Shown: piece after piece, positions 50,704-59,580 of the stretch | How positions within the stretch are numbered: position 1 is the first letter of the stretch | How the letters are laid out: each line of letters begins with the position of its first letter | NCBI GenBank assembly: GCA_016215405.1 | Contig: JACRJQ010000007.1 | Location: 150,474-214,473 of the forward strand | Source: Candidatus Tayloriibacteriota bacterium | Lineage (GTDB): Bacteria > Patescibacteria > Paceibacteria > UBA9973 > UBA6065 | Direction: 5' to 3' | Length of the DNA: 64,000 nt | Made by a program: the position numbers and the translations under genes | Notes under the pieces: generated by a model | What the model saw: only the letters and a program-made list of their open reading frames with translations | The model's database searches: none | Told to the model about the DNA's origin: nothing

Positions 50704-51969
50704 CTATCGGGGCGCTTTCGCGTGGCACTTGTCTTTCCAAGGATCCGGAAGGGCGCCGCAGAACGCGTAGAAGGCATCGCTCCCGGCATGGAAATTATAT
50801 GTGGAATACTTGAGAAGCTCGAGATAGCAGAGATTCTCCGGGTCGTTCGGCGCGGCGCGAGCGCAGAGCGAAGCGGACGCCGCGCTGTTTCGATAGTCTG
50901 TCTCTATGATCCTCGATGCTGCCTGCGCGAAGCAATTGCCCCGAAACTCCCTCGGCATCCCCTCGCAATAGCTCGCGATTTTATCTTCGTCGAATCCCAT
51001 CTGAGAAGTGAATACGTACATGAGGGCGTTAAAGCACCTCTGTCTCTCGGGTTCGGCCGGGAGCGCTTCGCAGTGCGCGATGAGGTTATTCGGCTCGAAA
51101 AGCTCTTTTCTGAAGAGCGGCCACGACTCCGACCAGCACGAGCCCCTTTCACGTCCGCTGTAGCCGCCGCAGAACGCCTCCACCTTATCGAGGCCCACCT
51201 CCTTTCCTTCTATGAGAGCGAAATCGTCTGGTTCGAGAGGCTGGAATATCTGCATGAACGCGCCGTCGAAGCAGAGCTGGGAAAAATCCCTCGTGCCTTT
51301 GAAGGCGAGCTCCTTGCACAACGAAAGGGAGCGGTCGATATCGGCGTCGGTCACGTACATGAATAGATGGCCTAAGGCGTGATAGCAGCTCGCCTGCTCG
51401 AGGCCGGTCGGGGAGAATCCTTCGCGCCTCTCGCACACGCTCGCGAATTGAGGCTTATACTTCTCGATCTCCTCTGGAGAGAGCGATTCGCGCCTGAACC
51501 TCTCCTGGAACGCTCCGTGGATGCAGCCGTTCGAGCAGACTCCCGAAGGGCACCTCTGTATCACCGTTTGCCACAGATCGGGATCCTTAGCGGTCTCCTT
51601 GGCCGAGAGCTTGTGTCCGAGGACGTGGCAATACCGATAGCTCGTATCGATGTCTTGGACGATTCTCGTTACCTCGAACGCTTCCTCCATAGATATCTCG
51701 TCCATAAGCTTCGGAAGCTCCTCGTCATAGCAAGTCGGCTTGTACGAGGCGCCAGCACACTCCTCGACGACGCTTTGCGCGTACGAGACGAAATCTCCAT
51801 GCTCTTTTCGAGAGGGACCTCCGGAGAGAAGGACCGCGAGCTCGAAGCAGACGAGCGTAGCGAGGACGAGAGCTGTCGCCGGAAAAACCGCTTTCTTCCC
51901 TTTCGGAAGCCTTTGAGTGAGCGGATGAAAGCGCTTCATGAGCGCATGCATTCTTTTATGGGTATTCAC
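50704..51969 (-). CDS. Five-histidine exported protein, paralogue 1
   Basis: 421 aa, not assignable to a named family. A membrane anchor (about 30-50) and a long extracytoplasmic region with CHVLGHKLS (H115, H119), CSNGCIHGAF (H151), CYHALGHLF (H197, H201), SLCKELA and QLCFDGAF. Many further Cys pairs follow up to the C-terminus. The spacing HxxxH, H, HxxxH is shared with five neighbours. The GTG start at 51967-51969 is selected by a TATAAT box ending 6 nt upstream. It is the most divergent paralogue, without a cupredoxin domain. Confidence 0.8.
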   Translation of the reverse strand: MNTHKRMHALMKRFHPLTQRLPKGKKAVFPATALVLATLVCFELAVLLSGGPSRKEHGDFVSYAQSVVEECAGASYKPTCYDEELPKLMDEISMEEAFEVTRIVQDIDTSYRYCHVLGHKLSAKETAKDPDLWQTVIQRCPSGVCSNGCIHGAFQERFRRESLSPEEIEKYKPQFASVCERREGFSPTGLEQASCYHALGHLFMYVTDADIDRSLSLCKELAFKGTRDFSQLCFDGAFMQIFQPLEPDDFALIEGKEVGLDKVEAFCGGYSGRERGSCWSESWPLFRKELFEPNNLIAHCEALPAEPERQRCFNALMYVFTSQMGFDEDKIASYCEGMPREFRGNCFAQAASRIIETDYRNSAASASLCARAAPNDPENLCYLELLKYSTYNFHAGSDAFYAFCGALPDPWKDKCHAKAPR

Positions 51970-51975
51970 AGCAAG

Positions 51976-51981
51976 ATTATA
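51976..51981 (-). promoter_or_regulatory. -10 box, leaderless spacing before a GTG start
   Basis: A perfect TATAAT on the minus strand ends 6 nt before the GTG at 51967-51969. Confidence 0.6.
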
Positions 51982-52005
51982 GCGTACCGGAGACTGAGAG
52001 TCTGC

Positions 52006-53463
52006 TTAGGGCTTATAGCAGTCTTCCCTGCGCAGAGGATCGACTCCGGAGCAGATCGCCTTCTGCTTCTCTTTTGAATAGTAGGCCCGCACGCTTCCGA
52101 ACGCCGCTTCATAGCAAGAGTCCTGCTCCCCTTTCGACATTCCCGGGGTCTCGCAGAACGCAATCGCCGCTTCATATTCTCTCCCTGGCGGCCCGAACTC
52201 CATAAGCCCCGAAGGTATTCCTTGGACGCACGGGACGACGAGGTCTTCTCTCGCAGCCTTACAAGAGCGCACCGTAGACTCGAATTCGTCCTCGTAGGGC
52301 TCTTTGAAATTCGACGGAAAGACCCCCGAAAGACTTCTCATCGCGAGCGCCGAATACTGGAGATCGTCTTCGATCTCTTCGACGTATTCTATGGCGCGGG
52401 ATAAGTCGCTGTTAGAGAGGGTGGCGACGAGAGTGTTCATCTCCTGGTAGCACGGATTCTTCACCCGAAACTCCTTCCAGTTTTTGCACACCTCGAACGG
52501 CCCCCTATCGTCGAGCGACAGATTATAGGAGCGCTCGATGAACATGAGCGCGATCGAGTTAAAGACGCCGGAGACGCACCTATAGAAATGAGGCTCAGTG
52601 GGATCAACCTTGTTACAGAGAGCGATGCCTGGAGAGGCGAGAGCTACAGGATCTCCCCACGCGCGCGGGTCGCCTCCGTCTGCAGCGCCGTGCCCTATGC
52701 CGTGGTAGCAGGCCCCTTCTGCGTTAGCGCTCTCCGAAGCGAGGAGCTTCCCTGCCTGCGCGCAGAACTCCCTCGCCCCGTCGACGTCTCCGGATATCTG
52801 GAGCATCTCTTCCATGAAGCCGTGATAGAAGCCATAACTGCAATACGATGTCTTCGCGGAAAGCTTTATCTCTTTACCCTCGTCGAAGGCGAGATAGGCG
52901 CTCTTGCCGAGGATGTGGGCGACGGAGTGGCATGAATCCCGAAACCTCGGATCGGTATCGTAGAGCTCGGCCATACGGTCAAGCGCGGCGTCGAGGCCGC
53001 CTTTTTTAAGAGCTGCGACGACGTCTGCTTGAAAGCATTCCCCGGGCGTCGAGCTGGCCGATTTGCAATCAGGCACGACAACCTTGCCTGTCGAGCTTAA
53101 GACCACGATCTCTCCCGTCTGCCGCGAGGCTAGATGGTCATGGAATTTCCATATGCCGGGCTTTTCGAAAGAGAACGACCAAGACCCTCCTGCCTCGACG
53201 GGCATCTTGGGGTCGAATTGCGAATATATGCCATGGCTCGGATGGAGATCGGATGCCGGCCAGAACGGATTATCCGACTCGTTGCGGAAAGTCACTCTAT
53301 CGCCAAGGGACACCACAAGCCTTCTCGGCGAAAATCCGCTAGCGTCATAGGCTATCTCTCTCGTCTTCGAGAGAGAAAAATCGTCTCTGCTTAAGACGAG
53401 ATAGGCGGCGATCGCCGAGATCGCGAGGACGAGGATGGTTGCACCGATGAGGGCTTTGCGCAT
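52006..53463 (-). CDS. Cupredoxin fused to five-histidine domain, paralogue 2
   Basis: 485 aa. Anchor (about 4-24), cupredoxin domain (about 30-122) with WPASDLHPSHGIYSQFDP (H74, H77) and GIWKFHDHL (H108, H110), then the five-His domain: CHSVAHILG (C178, H179, H183), CSYGFYHGF (C208, H214) and CYHGIGHG (C252, H254, H258). The Cys motif ALCNK...RCVSGVF and a C-terminal Cys-rich helical part follow. The architecture is nearly identical to 54604-56115. It lies 9 nt downstream of paralogue 3 and is probably co-transcribed. Metal or heme binding is inferred from the conserved His pattern. Confidence 0.82.
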   Translation of the reverse strand: MRKALIGATILVLAISAIAAYLVLSRDDFSLSKTREIAYDASGFSPRRLVVSLGDRVTFRNESDNPFWPASDLHPSHGIYSQFDPKMPVEAGGSWSFSFEKPGIWKFHDHLASRQTGEIVVLSSTGKVVVPDCKSASSTPGECFQADVVAALKKGGLDAALDRMAELYDTDPRFRDSCHSVAHILGKSAYLAFDEGKEIKLSAKTSYCSYGFYHGFMEEMLQISGDVDGAREFCAQAGKLLASESANAEGACYHGIGHGAADGGDPRAWGDPVALASPGIALCNKVDPTEPHFYRCVSGVFNSIALMFIERSYNLSLDDRGPFEVCKNWKEFRVKNPCYQEMNTLVATLSNSDLSRAIEYVEEIEDDLQYSALAMRSLSGVFPSNFKEPYEDEFESTVRSCKAAREDLVVPCVQGIPSGLMEFGPPGREYEAAIAFCETPGMSKGEQDSCYEAAFGSVRAYYSKEKQKAICSGVDPLRREDCYKP

Positions 53464-53472
53464 TATCGTTAT

Positions 53473-54522
53473 TTATATGATGATCTCCGATTGTTCGAGG
53501 CAGTACGCATTCTCCGTCGCGGCAAGGCCCTGGCACGGCTCGCCCTTCCGCTCTCGCGAAGTCGGCTCCGCGAAAAAAGACCACGCCGCGCCGGCTCGGC
53601 ACAGAAGCTCGCCTTCTCTGTCGGGCATCTTCGAGCACGCGGCGATCGATCTGACCGCGTCATACCTCTCATTTGCCCCGATCGAATTTCCGAGGCCTTT
53701 ATAGCACGCCTCCCTCTCGCGCCCCGAAGGCGCGAGAGCGCAGAATTCTCCCGCTCTGGCCTGATCGCCCCCGAAGACGTTCATAAGCCATGCGGGCAAT
53801 TCAAAATAGCAGGCCTCCGCGTATGGTTTCGGTACCGAATCGCACGGGTAAAGGGGTCTCGAGGCGTCGAACTCCCGAGGCTCTGCCCCCTCGAGGCTCT
53901 GCATGGTCCGAAAGTTATATTCCATAAAGACGCCCGATGTGCACCCGCCGATAGGCCCTTTCCATGAGAGCTTTCCGCAGATATCGAGCGCCTCGACGAG
54001 AGCGTCCTCACCCAGAAAACCGAGCACGCCGTGCCCTATCCCGTGCGGGCACCCGAGCCCTTTCGGGCCCCACTTCTTCACGCACTCTTTATCGAGCTCG
54101 AACACGACGTCAGGGCCGTTCTCCGTTATCGCCTTGCCGAAAAAGCTGTGATAGCAGCCGAAGGCGAAAGCGCTGTCGCAAACAGCGACTCCTGCAATGC
54201 CCTCTTTCTCATAGATAAGCTCTCCCATGATATGCGCGAGCGTGTGCGCTACGCCGAATTCCTTATCCTTGTTGCCCTCTTTGAAGAGCTCGTAGGCCCT
54301 TTCCGCTCCTTTATCCTCTATCTCCTTCTTCCAAAGCCTCTTCTCCTTGGTGTAATGGCCGGACCAGAGAGGATTGAGGGAGTCTTCGGGCCTTGCGTCC
54401 GCGCCTTCGCCCCGTATGAGGATCGAGGCCTCGAAGGCGACGATCGCGATAAGAGCGAGAGCGACGGAGATGAAAACCCTATGCGATGAAGCCCTTCGAA
54501 GCATGCGAGAGACAAATGACAT
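53473..54522 (-). CDS. Five-histidine exported protein, paralogue 3
   Basis: 349 aa. Membrane anchor (about 17-37), then AHTLAHIMG (H93, H97), FGCYHSFFG (H125), GCPHGIGHGVLG (H160, H164), DICGKL and GGCTSGVFMEYN. A C-terminal Cys-rich segment is present. The Cys normally preceding the first HxxxH is missing. Closest in layout to 56112-57101. TATAAT ends 6 nt before the ATG, and it diverges from paralogue 4. Confidence 0.8.
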   Translation of the reverse strand: MSFVSRMLRRASSHRVFISVALALIAIVAFEASILIRGEGADARPEDSLNPLWSGHYTKEKRLWKKEIEDKGAERAYELFKEGNKDKEFGVAHTLAHIMGELIYEKEGIAGVAVCDSAFAFGCYHSFFGKAITENGPDVVFELDKECVKKWGPKGLGCPHGIGHGVLGFLGEDALVEALDICGKLSWKGPIGGCTSGVFMEYNFRTMQSLEGAEPREFDASRPLYPCDSVPKPYAEACYFELPAWLMNVFGGDQARAGEFCALAPSGREREACYKGLGNSIGANERYDAVRSIAACSKMPDREGELLCRAGAAWSFFAEPTSRERKGEPCQGLAATENAYCLEQSEIII

Positions 54523-54528
54523 GCATGA

Positions 54529-54596
54529 ATTATATTCTATTTGCCAGAGGCCACAACGTTTGCCCGCTATTTTTTCGGGCCTCGGTTCTGTATAAT
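54529..54596. promoter_or_regulatory. Divergent leaderless promoters in the five-histidine cluster
   Basis: On the minus strand TATAAT (54529-54534) ends 6 nt before the ATG of paralogue 3. On the plus strand TATAAT (54591-54596) ends 7 nt before the ATG of paralogue 4. The shared 80-bp region suggests co-regulation. Confidence 0.65.
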
Positions 54597-54603
54597 TTGA
54601 TGG

Positions 54604-56115
54604 ATGAAGCGAATCCGCCCACTCCTGTCGAGAGTCGCGAGACCGAGGCTGCTCCTCGCCTTCGCGGCGGCAGTCCTACTTTGCGCGGGAGGCGTCTATG
54701 CATCTTTACGCGGAACCGAAGGTCCGCGCGAATATACCATCGAAGCCAAAGAAGGCTCCTTCTTTCCCTCGAAGATCGCTCTTATCGTAGGGGACAAGGT
54801 GACCTTTAAGAACCTCGAATCTCATTCGATCTGGCCGGCGTCCGACCCGCATCCGACCCATGAATTCCTCGCTGCCTTCGACCCAGGCGCGCCTATCCCC
54901 CCAGGAGGCTCTTGGACCTACAAATTCTCCGAGACCGGGACATGGAGGTTCCACGACCACCTCGACGTGACGGTTCAGGGCGAGATACACGCTCTCGGCC
55001 GCACATCCGAGAAGACGGTCAAAAAATCGGCCTCGGGCGGATACTGCGACGGCAAATGCTTCGACGACCTGGTCAAAGAGACCGTCAAAGAGAAGGGCAT
55101 CGACGCCGCCTACGCTCTCTTTCAAGAGACCTATGACTCTGGAAACCTGCCGCGAAGCTGTCATTGGACGGCCCACAAGATCGGAGAAGAGGCGTATCAC
55201 CTCTTTAAAGAAGGGAAGGATTTCGCGATAACACAAGCCACATCCTACTGCGCATACGGTTTCTACCACGGATTCCTCGAAGGTCTCCTGCGCGATAATC
55301 CCGATCCTGCCTACGCGCTTACGTTCTGCGACAAGGTCGAGGAAAAGCTCGGTCGGTTGGGATTGCAAAACTGCTACCACGGTATAGGGCACGGCTTTAC
55401 CGAAGATCCTCCGGATCCAAAGGTCGAGGGAGATTTCGAAGGGATGATAGAACCAGGCATAAAGATGTGCGAGTTCCTCTTCGGAAAGGATTTCAACAAC
55501 CTCAACCTCTGCCTCACAGGCGTCTATACCGTTCCCGCGGGCTTCGCCTCTGATGGTACATACGGGCTTTCGATCGATCCCAAGGATCCGTTCGCGCTCT
55601 GCAAGGACGAACCTCTGCGCTACAAAAAAGCCTGCTATGGGGAATTCGCGCCCAAGCTCGATAAGATACTCGAAGGGGACATGTCACCCCTGCCTTCCTA
55701 CGTCTCGTCTATAGACGACGATCGGCTCAAGAGGCTCGTCGTCTGGGTCGTACCGTCGGTCATGATGTCGCGAGACGTCACGTCCGCGGATCATTCGAAA
55801 TATGTAGATTCATGCCGCCAAGGATTCGAGGGCAGATACAGGCTTATCTGTTGGGGAGGTTCCATTCTCGGCTTCTTCTCTCATGGAAAACCCGAAAAGG
55901 AATACGAACCAGCGCTCGCTTTCTGCGCCTCTGCTTCATGGAAGACCGAGGGAGAGAGGACTTTCTGCTACGGCGAGGCGTTCAGACAGATGAGGCAGAA
56001 CTACTCTATCGAGAAAGTAAAAAGCATTTGCCCCCTCGCCCCGAAAGCCTATGAGAGGCTCTGTCTCGATGAGAAAGGAGAGCATACCTCCCCTTACGAC
56101 GACCCATCATTCTAA
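54604..56115 (+). CDS. Cupredoxin fused to five-histidine domain, paralogue 4
   Basis: 503 aa. Anchor (about 14-34), cupredoxin (about 40-132) with WPASDPHPTHEFLAAFDP (H83, H86) and TWRFHDHL (H117, H119), a linker with CDGKC, then CHWTAHKIG (C186, H187, H191), CAYGFYHGF (C216, H222) and CYHGIGHGF (C257, H259, H263). The Cys motif KMCEFLF...LCLTGVY and a Cys-rich C-terminal part follow. The only plus-strand member of the paralogue set; its end overlaps that of paralogue 5 by 4 nt. Confidence 0.82.
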   Translation: MKRIRPLLSRVARPRLLLAFAAAVLLCAGGVYASLRGTEGPREYTIEAKEGSFFPSKIALIVGDKVTFKNLESHSIWPASDPHPTHEFLAAFDPGAPIPPGGSWTYKFSETGTWRFHDHLDVTVQGEIHALGRTSEKTVKKSASGGYCDGKCFDDLVKETVKEKGIDAAYALFQETYDSGNLPRSCHWTAHKIGEEAYHLFKEGKDFAITQATSYCAYGFYHGFLEGLLRDNPDPAYALTFCDKVEEKLGRLGLQNCYHGIGHGFTEDPPDPKVEGDFEGMIEPGIKMCEFLFGKDFNNLNLCLTGVYTVPAGFASDGTYGLSIDPKDPFALCKDEPLRYKKACYGEFAPKLDKILEGDMSPLPSYVSSIDDDRLKRLVVWVVPSVMMSRDVTSADHSKYVDSCRQGFEGRYRLICWGGSILGFFSHGKPEKEYEPALAFCASASWKTEGERTFCYGEAFRQMRQNYSIEKVKSICPLAPKAYERLCLDEKGEHTSPYDDPSF

Positions 56116-57101
56116 CGAGGACCGGCTCCGACTATCTCCCCTCTACAGCTTTGCCCTACTTCCGTTCGCGCCTCTGCGCATATAAGGAGGGCGCCATCTT
56201 TTAGTCCTAAGGCGCCGAGCCTCATCGCGGCGCCTTTATAGCAGAGGTCCTGCCCTCCTCTTTCGCTTATCATCGCGCACCGCTCCTTTATCTCGGAAAC
56301 GGAGCGGTCCACAGACTCTACGACCACGCTTCCCCAGCCCAGATAGCACGCGTCTCTCTCGGGATTCCCTTTCGCCTCAGAGCACATATTGCCGACTCGG
56401 GCAGGATCGTCGGGAAAGATACCGCTCCACCAAGCGCCCATCTCGAAATAGCACGAGCGCCTGAAATCGAGCGATGAGAGCTCGTCGCAAGGAGCGTGCA
56501 TATCCCCGTCGACTGGCCGCCTGAAGTCGAACGACGCTATGCCTCCGTCGAAGCGGATAGAGTTGTTATATTCCATGAATACGCCTGAGGTGCATCCGTA
56601 GAGAGGATCGGGCTGGTCGGTCTTCCTGCAGAGCTCGAGGGCTGGGACGAGCTTGTTGCGGCCCATGTGCTCCATGATCCCGTGGCCGATGCCGTGCTTA
56701 CATCCTGTATCGCCCGTACCATACCTTTCGGTACAGGCTCGGGCGAGCTCCTCTATTATTCCGACGCCCTTCTCTGCGATCGCCCGGCCTATAAAGCCGT
56801 GATAGCAGCCGAAAGCGAACTCCTCGTCGCAGGTCGCGAACCCATCAGATCCCATGATCTCGTAGAGATCTCTCCCGACGTCATGCGCCGCATTGTGCTG
56901 GGTATCGAAATCCTCTTTAGCGTATCTCGCCTTAAACTCCTGATAGGCCTCTGCGGCTCCGACCTTCTCTGCACGCGCACGCAGGGCAAATGTGCTCTCG
57001 GTCCCCTCTCGCCCGTATAACAGGGCTACAGCGCAGACGGCCAGGGCGACCGCCCCAAAAAAGACGGCTCGCGCGCTTATTGTAAAAGCTTTCTTTGACA
57101 C
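56112..57101 (-). CDS. Five-histidine exported protein, paralogue 5
   Basis: 329 aa, the shortest member. Anchor (about 10-30), QHNAAHDVG (H69, H73), FGCYHGFIG (H101), GCKHGIGHGIM (H136, H140), ELCRKT and YGCTSGVFMEYN, then Cys-rich repeats. Its start lies 25 nt inside the end of paralogue 6, so the genes are coupled. Very similar in order and spacing to paralogue 3, suggesting recent tandem duplication. Confidence 0.8.
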   Translation of the reverse strand: MSKKAFTISARAVFFGAVALAVCAVALLYGREGTESTFALRARAEKVGAAEAYQEFKARYAKEDFDTQHNAAHDVGRDLYEIMGSDGFATCDEEFAFGCYHGFIGRAIAEKGVGIIEELARACTERYGTGDTGCKHGIGHGIMEHMGRNKLVPALELCRKTDQPDPLYGCTSGVFMEYNNSIRFDGGIASFDFRRPVDGDMHAPCDELSSLDFRRSCYFEMGAWWSGIFPDDPARVGNMCSEAKGNPERDACYLGWGSVVVESVDRSVSEIKERCAMISERGGQDLCYKGAAMRLGALGLKDGALLICAEARTEVGQSCRGEIVGAGPR

Positions 57102-58276
57102 GATTGAGAATATTCTTCAGGCACTGCGGCGCAGATCGCCTTACGGCCCTCGGAAGACAAATACGAGGAGGCATTACCAAAGAGGACGTCATAGCATGAT
57201 GACTGGAGATCGGAGGGAGAGAGCTCACAGAAGCGCAAAGACGCCTTTGGGTCGTTCTCCCCTCCCCAGAATATAGAGCTCAGGGCAGATCCCATGCAGT
57301 CGATCTTTCCGTCTTCGGGCTTCGCGAGAGAGCACCATTCATAGACTCTCCTTAGCTGCTCGTCCGACATCCTGTCGATGGCACGGATGTCCCTGTTCTG
57401 AGCGAGGACGACGAACTCCTTTCCGAACCCGCCGAAACAGGCGCGCCTGTCGCCGTTAGTAAGAGGCTCACAGTATGTAAAAGCCTCCTTAAAATCCGCG
57501 GGCAAGGGATTCCCGAGATTCCCTCCTGCAGAGACGAAGAGATGAGGCGTTATGTACGTGTAGCACATGCCGCGGGCGGCCTCGTTCATGAAATCAGCCG
57601 AGCAGGGATAGAGAGGGTCTTCGGCCTTGAAATATTTCTTCGATTTCTCGAGCCACATCTCCCTGTCATGGACCCCTCCTATCATCTCCATGATCGTGCC
57701 CCCGACACACTCGGAATATTCGCGCCCTTTAGTCCCTGACTTCTCGCACATCTTCACAGCTAGAGGTAGCTCGTATTCGTTATACGCGAGGACGCCGTGC
57801 CCGAGCCCGTGGAAGCACATCGTGTAGGCGCCAGGACCTCCGGGAGCCTGCTTGCAAAGCTCGACGATCTCACCGAACGACTCAGGACCTTTCTCAAGAA
57901 GGGTCCCGATCACGATAGTGTGCGAGCAAGCATTCCTAAAATCGTCGGTACAGCTCAAGATACCCTCTGCCCCCTGCTGCTCGTAGAGGATGTCGCCTAC
58001 GATATGGCCGAGAAGGTGCACGTCTATATTAGGCGGCAAGGGCGCCCTTTTAAGCACCTCGAACGCGTAGAGGGCGCCCTTATCCTCCGCGAGGCTAGAA
58101 AAATAGCTTGAGAGGTCCTTGAACGACGCGTCTTTCGGTATCTCCATCGCCTCTGCGTATAGAGCGTCGCTGTCGCCCGAGAAAAGATAGGCGACTAGAC
58201 AAACGTTCGCAAGGACGAGGAGGGCTATGGCGATCCCCGCAGACCCAGAGAACCATTTGATCGCCTTGCGAACCAT
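57077..58276 (-). CDS. Five-histidine exported protein, paralogue 6
   Basis: 399 aa. Anchor (about 12-33), VHLLGHIVG (H87, H91), ACSHTIVIG (H119), CFHGLGHGVL (H156, H160), KMCEKS and SECVGGTIMEM. It then repeats Cys-containing helical units (CYTYITPHLF, RACFGGFGKEF, SCYDVLFG). Second gene of the operon that begins with the cupredoxin-like gene at 58278-58769 (1-nt gap). Confidence 0.8.
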   Translation of the reverse strand: MVRKAIKWFSGSAGIAIALLVLANVCLVAYLFSGDSDALYAEAMEIPKDASFKDLSSYFSSLAEDKGALYAFEVLKRAPLPPNIDVHLLGHIVGDILYEQQGAEGILSCTDDFRNACSHTIVIGTLLEKGPESFGEIVELCKQAPGGPGAYTMCFHGLGHGVLAYNEYELPLAVKMCEKSGTKGREYSECVGGTIMEMIGGVHDREMWLEKSKKYFKAEDPLYPCSADFMNEAARGMCYTYITPHLFVSAGGNLGNPLPADFKEAFTYCEPLTNGDRRACFGGFGKEFVVLAQNRDIRAIDRMSDEQLRRVYEWCSLAKPEDGKIDCMGSALSSIFWGGENDPKASLRFCELSPSDLQSSCYDVLFGNASSYLSSEGRKAICAAVPEEYSQSCQRKLLQ

Positions 58277-58277
58277 G

Positions 58278-58769
58278 CTATTCGGTGACGACGATCATAC
58301 CGATCGCCCTCTGAGAGGCGTCGCATCCGTATCCGTATATGCCTTTACCCTTCTCGAAGTCGGCCACGATCTCCTTCTTGGATTTTGCCGGGACCGAATA
58401 CCTATCCTCGATGTTGAAACCTATCATGTGTTCGACGGAGTCGTCGTTTACGAAGGTTATCTTTTGTCCAAAGGCCACCATCGCGACCGTCGGATTCGCG
58501 ACGCAGGTCGATATATTGATCGTGTCTGTCTTGACCGCCGCTTCCAAGACCCGCTCCGCATGCTGCCTCTTCCTCTCCTCGAGGTCGTCGACCGCAGGAG
58601 TGTTCAATATCGCCTCGACATCAGTCCCTACCGTCTGGCCTTTATCTGCGGACGGCGAGGACGATCTGCCGAGAGAGGACCCCGGATTCTTCTCGACATA
58701 AATAAGGTAGCCAAGGACGAGGGCTGCGAGGACGAGACCACCTATCGTATATTTTGCTGTATTGCTCAT
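58278..58769 (-). CDS. Membrane-anchored cupredoxin-like protein, first gene of operon
   Basis: 163 aa. One N-terminal helix (about 7-25), a helical region, and a cupredoxin-like domain with STCVANPTVAMVAFGQKITF (C89), NDDSVEHMIGF (H114) and YGYGCDASQRAIGMIVV (C149, M158). H114, C149 and M158 could form a type-1 copper site. Paralogue of 50069-50644. The start (MSNTAKYTIGG) follows a TATAAT at 58794-58799 by 24 nt, with GGAG in the leader. Confidence 0.78.
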   Translation of the reverse strand: MSNTAKYTIGGLVLAALVLGYLIYVEKNPGSSLGRSSSPSADKGQTVGTDVEAILNTPAVDDLEERKRQHAERVLEAAVKTDTINISTCVANPTVAMVAFGQKITFVNDDSVEHMIGFNIEDRYSVPAKSKKEIVADFEKGKGIYGYGCDASQRAIGMIVVTE

Positions 58770-58793
58770 GGTTTTGCTTATTAAGCTCCGATA

Positions 58794-58834
58794 ATTATAG
58801 CATTCCGAGCCGGCCCAAGGGTGCGTGATATAAT
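58794..58834. promoter_or_regulatory. Divergent promoters at the right edge of the cluster
   Basis: A minus-strand TATAAT (58794-58799) serves the cupredoxin operon. A plus-strand TATAAT (58829-58834) lies 19 nt before the DsbA-like ATG. Both imply short leaders. Confidence 0.55.
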
Positions 58835-58853
58835 CATGCGGACCATCTAACCT

Positions 58854-59570
58854 ATGCGCGCAATGAACCATCTCCTCCGTCGACTCTTTCCACACGCCGA
58901 GGCCTGGCTCACACCTGCGGCGATCGTGCTAGGCTCGATCATCATCGCCTCGAGCATAGCCTTAAGCGGCGAAAAGAGAACGATCCCTCCGCAGCCTGGA
59001 CGCGAGCCTGTCACGACCCTCAAGATACCCGCCCTCAATCCCTCAGACCACGTCTTGGGAAATCGAAATGCCCCTGTGATCATGATCGAGTACTCCGATA
59101 CCGAATGCCCGTTCTGTAAACGCTTCCATTCTACTCTCCAAAAGATAATGAAAGAGTACGGGAGCGAAGGCGATGTCGCTTGGGCCTTCCGTCACTTTCC
59201 GGTACACAAGAAGTCCATGAAAGAAGGACATGCTCTCGAGTGCGCCGCCGAACTTGGAGGAAACGAGGTGTTCTGGAAATACGCCGACCGGATATTCGAA
59301 GAGACCTCCTCGAACGACAGCCTCGATCTCGGCCTCCTGAGGCCTTTTGCGGCCGATCTCGGCCTTGACGTCGAGGCTTTCGGCGAATGCCTCGAAAGCG
59401 GGAAATACGATGAGAAGATGACCGATCAGAGGAGCGAGGCCGACGCTGCGGGAGCAAAAGGAACGCCATGGACAGTCATAGTCTCTAAGGGGCGATGGAT
59501 CCCCCTCAACGGAGCGGTGCCGTACGAGACCGTCGAATCGATCGTAAAAGAAGCCCTCCGCGCGCGCTAA
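58854..59570 (+). CDS. Membrane-anchored DsbA-like thiol oxidoreductase, second copy
   Basis: 238 aa. Anchor (about 18-37), then MIEYSDTECPFCKRFHSTL (CPFC), ALECAAELGGNEVFWKYADR, and cis-Pro AAGAKGTPWTVIV. Clear paralogue of 45196-45924, sharing the motif order and ECAAELGG. Divergent from the cupredoxin/five-histidine operon, which suggests a role in folding those cysteine-rich proteins. Confidence 0.92.
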   Translation: MRAMNHLLRRLFPHAEAWLTPAAIVLGSIIIASSIALSGEKRTIPPQPGREPVTTLKIPALNPSDHVLGNRNAPVIMIEYSDTECPFCKRFHSTLQKIMKEYGSEGDVAWAFRHFPVHKKSMKEGHALECAAELGGNEVFWKYADRIFEETSSNDSLDLGLLRPFAADLGLDVEAFGECLESGKYDEKMTDQRSEADAAGAKGTPWTVIVSKGRWIPLNGAVPYETVESIVKEALRAR

Positions 59571-59580
59571 GAGAGGAAAT

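Noticed and set aside
54600..54604. ATG at 54600 as start of a different frame.
   Set aside because: That frame has no family features; the frame from 54604 encodes the cupredoxin and five-histidine protein.
58836..58850. Tiny leader ORF (MRTI) before the second DsbA-like gene.
   Set aside because: Four codons with no support; spacing from the -10 box is too short for it to be transcribed.
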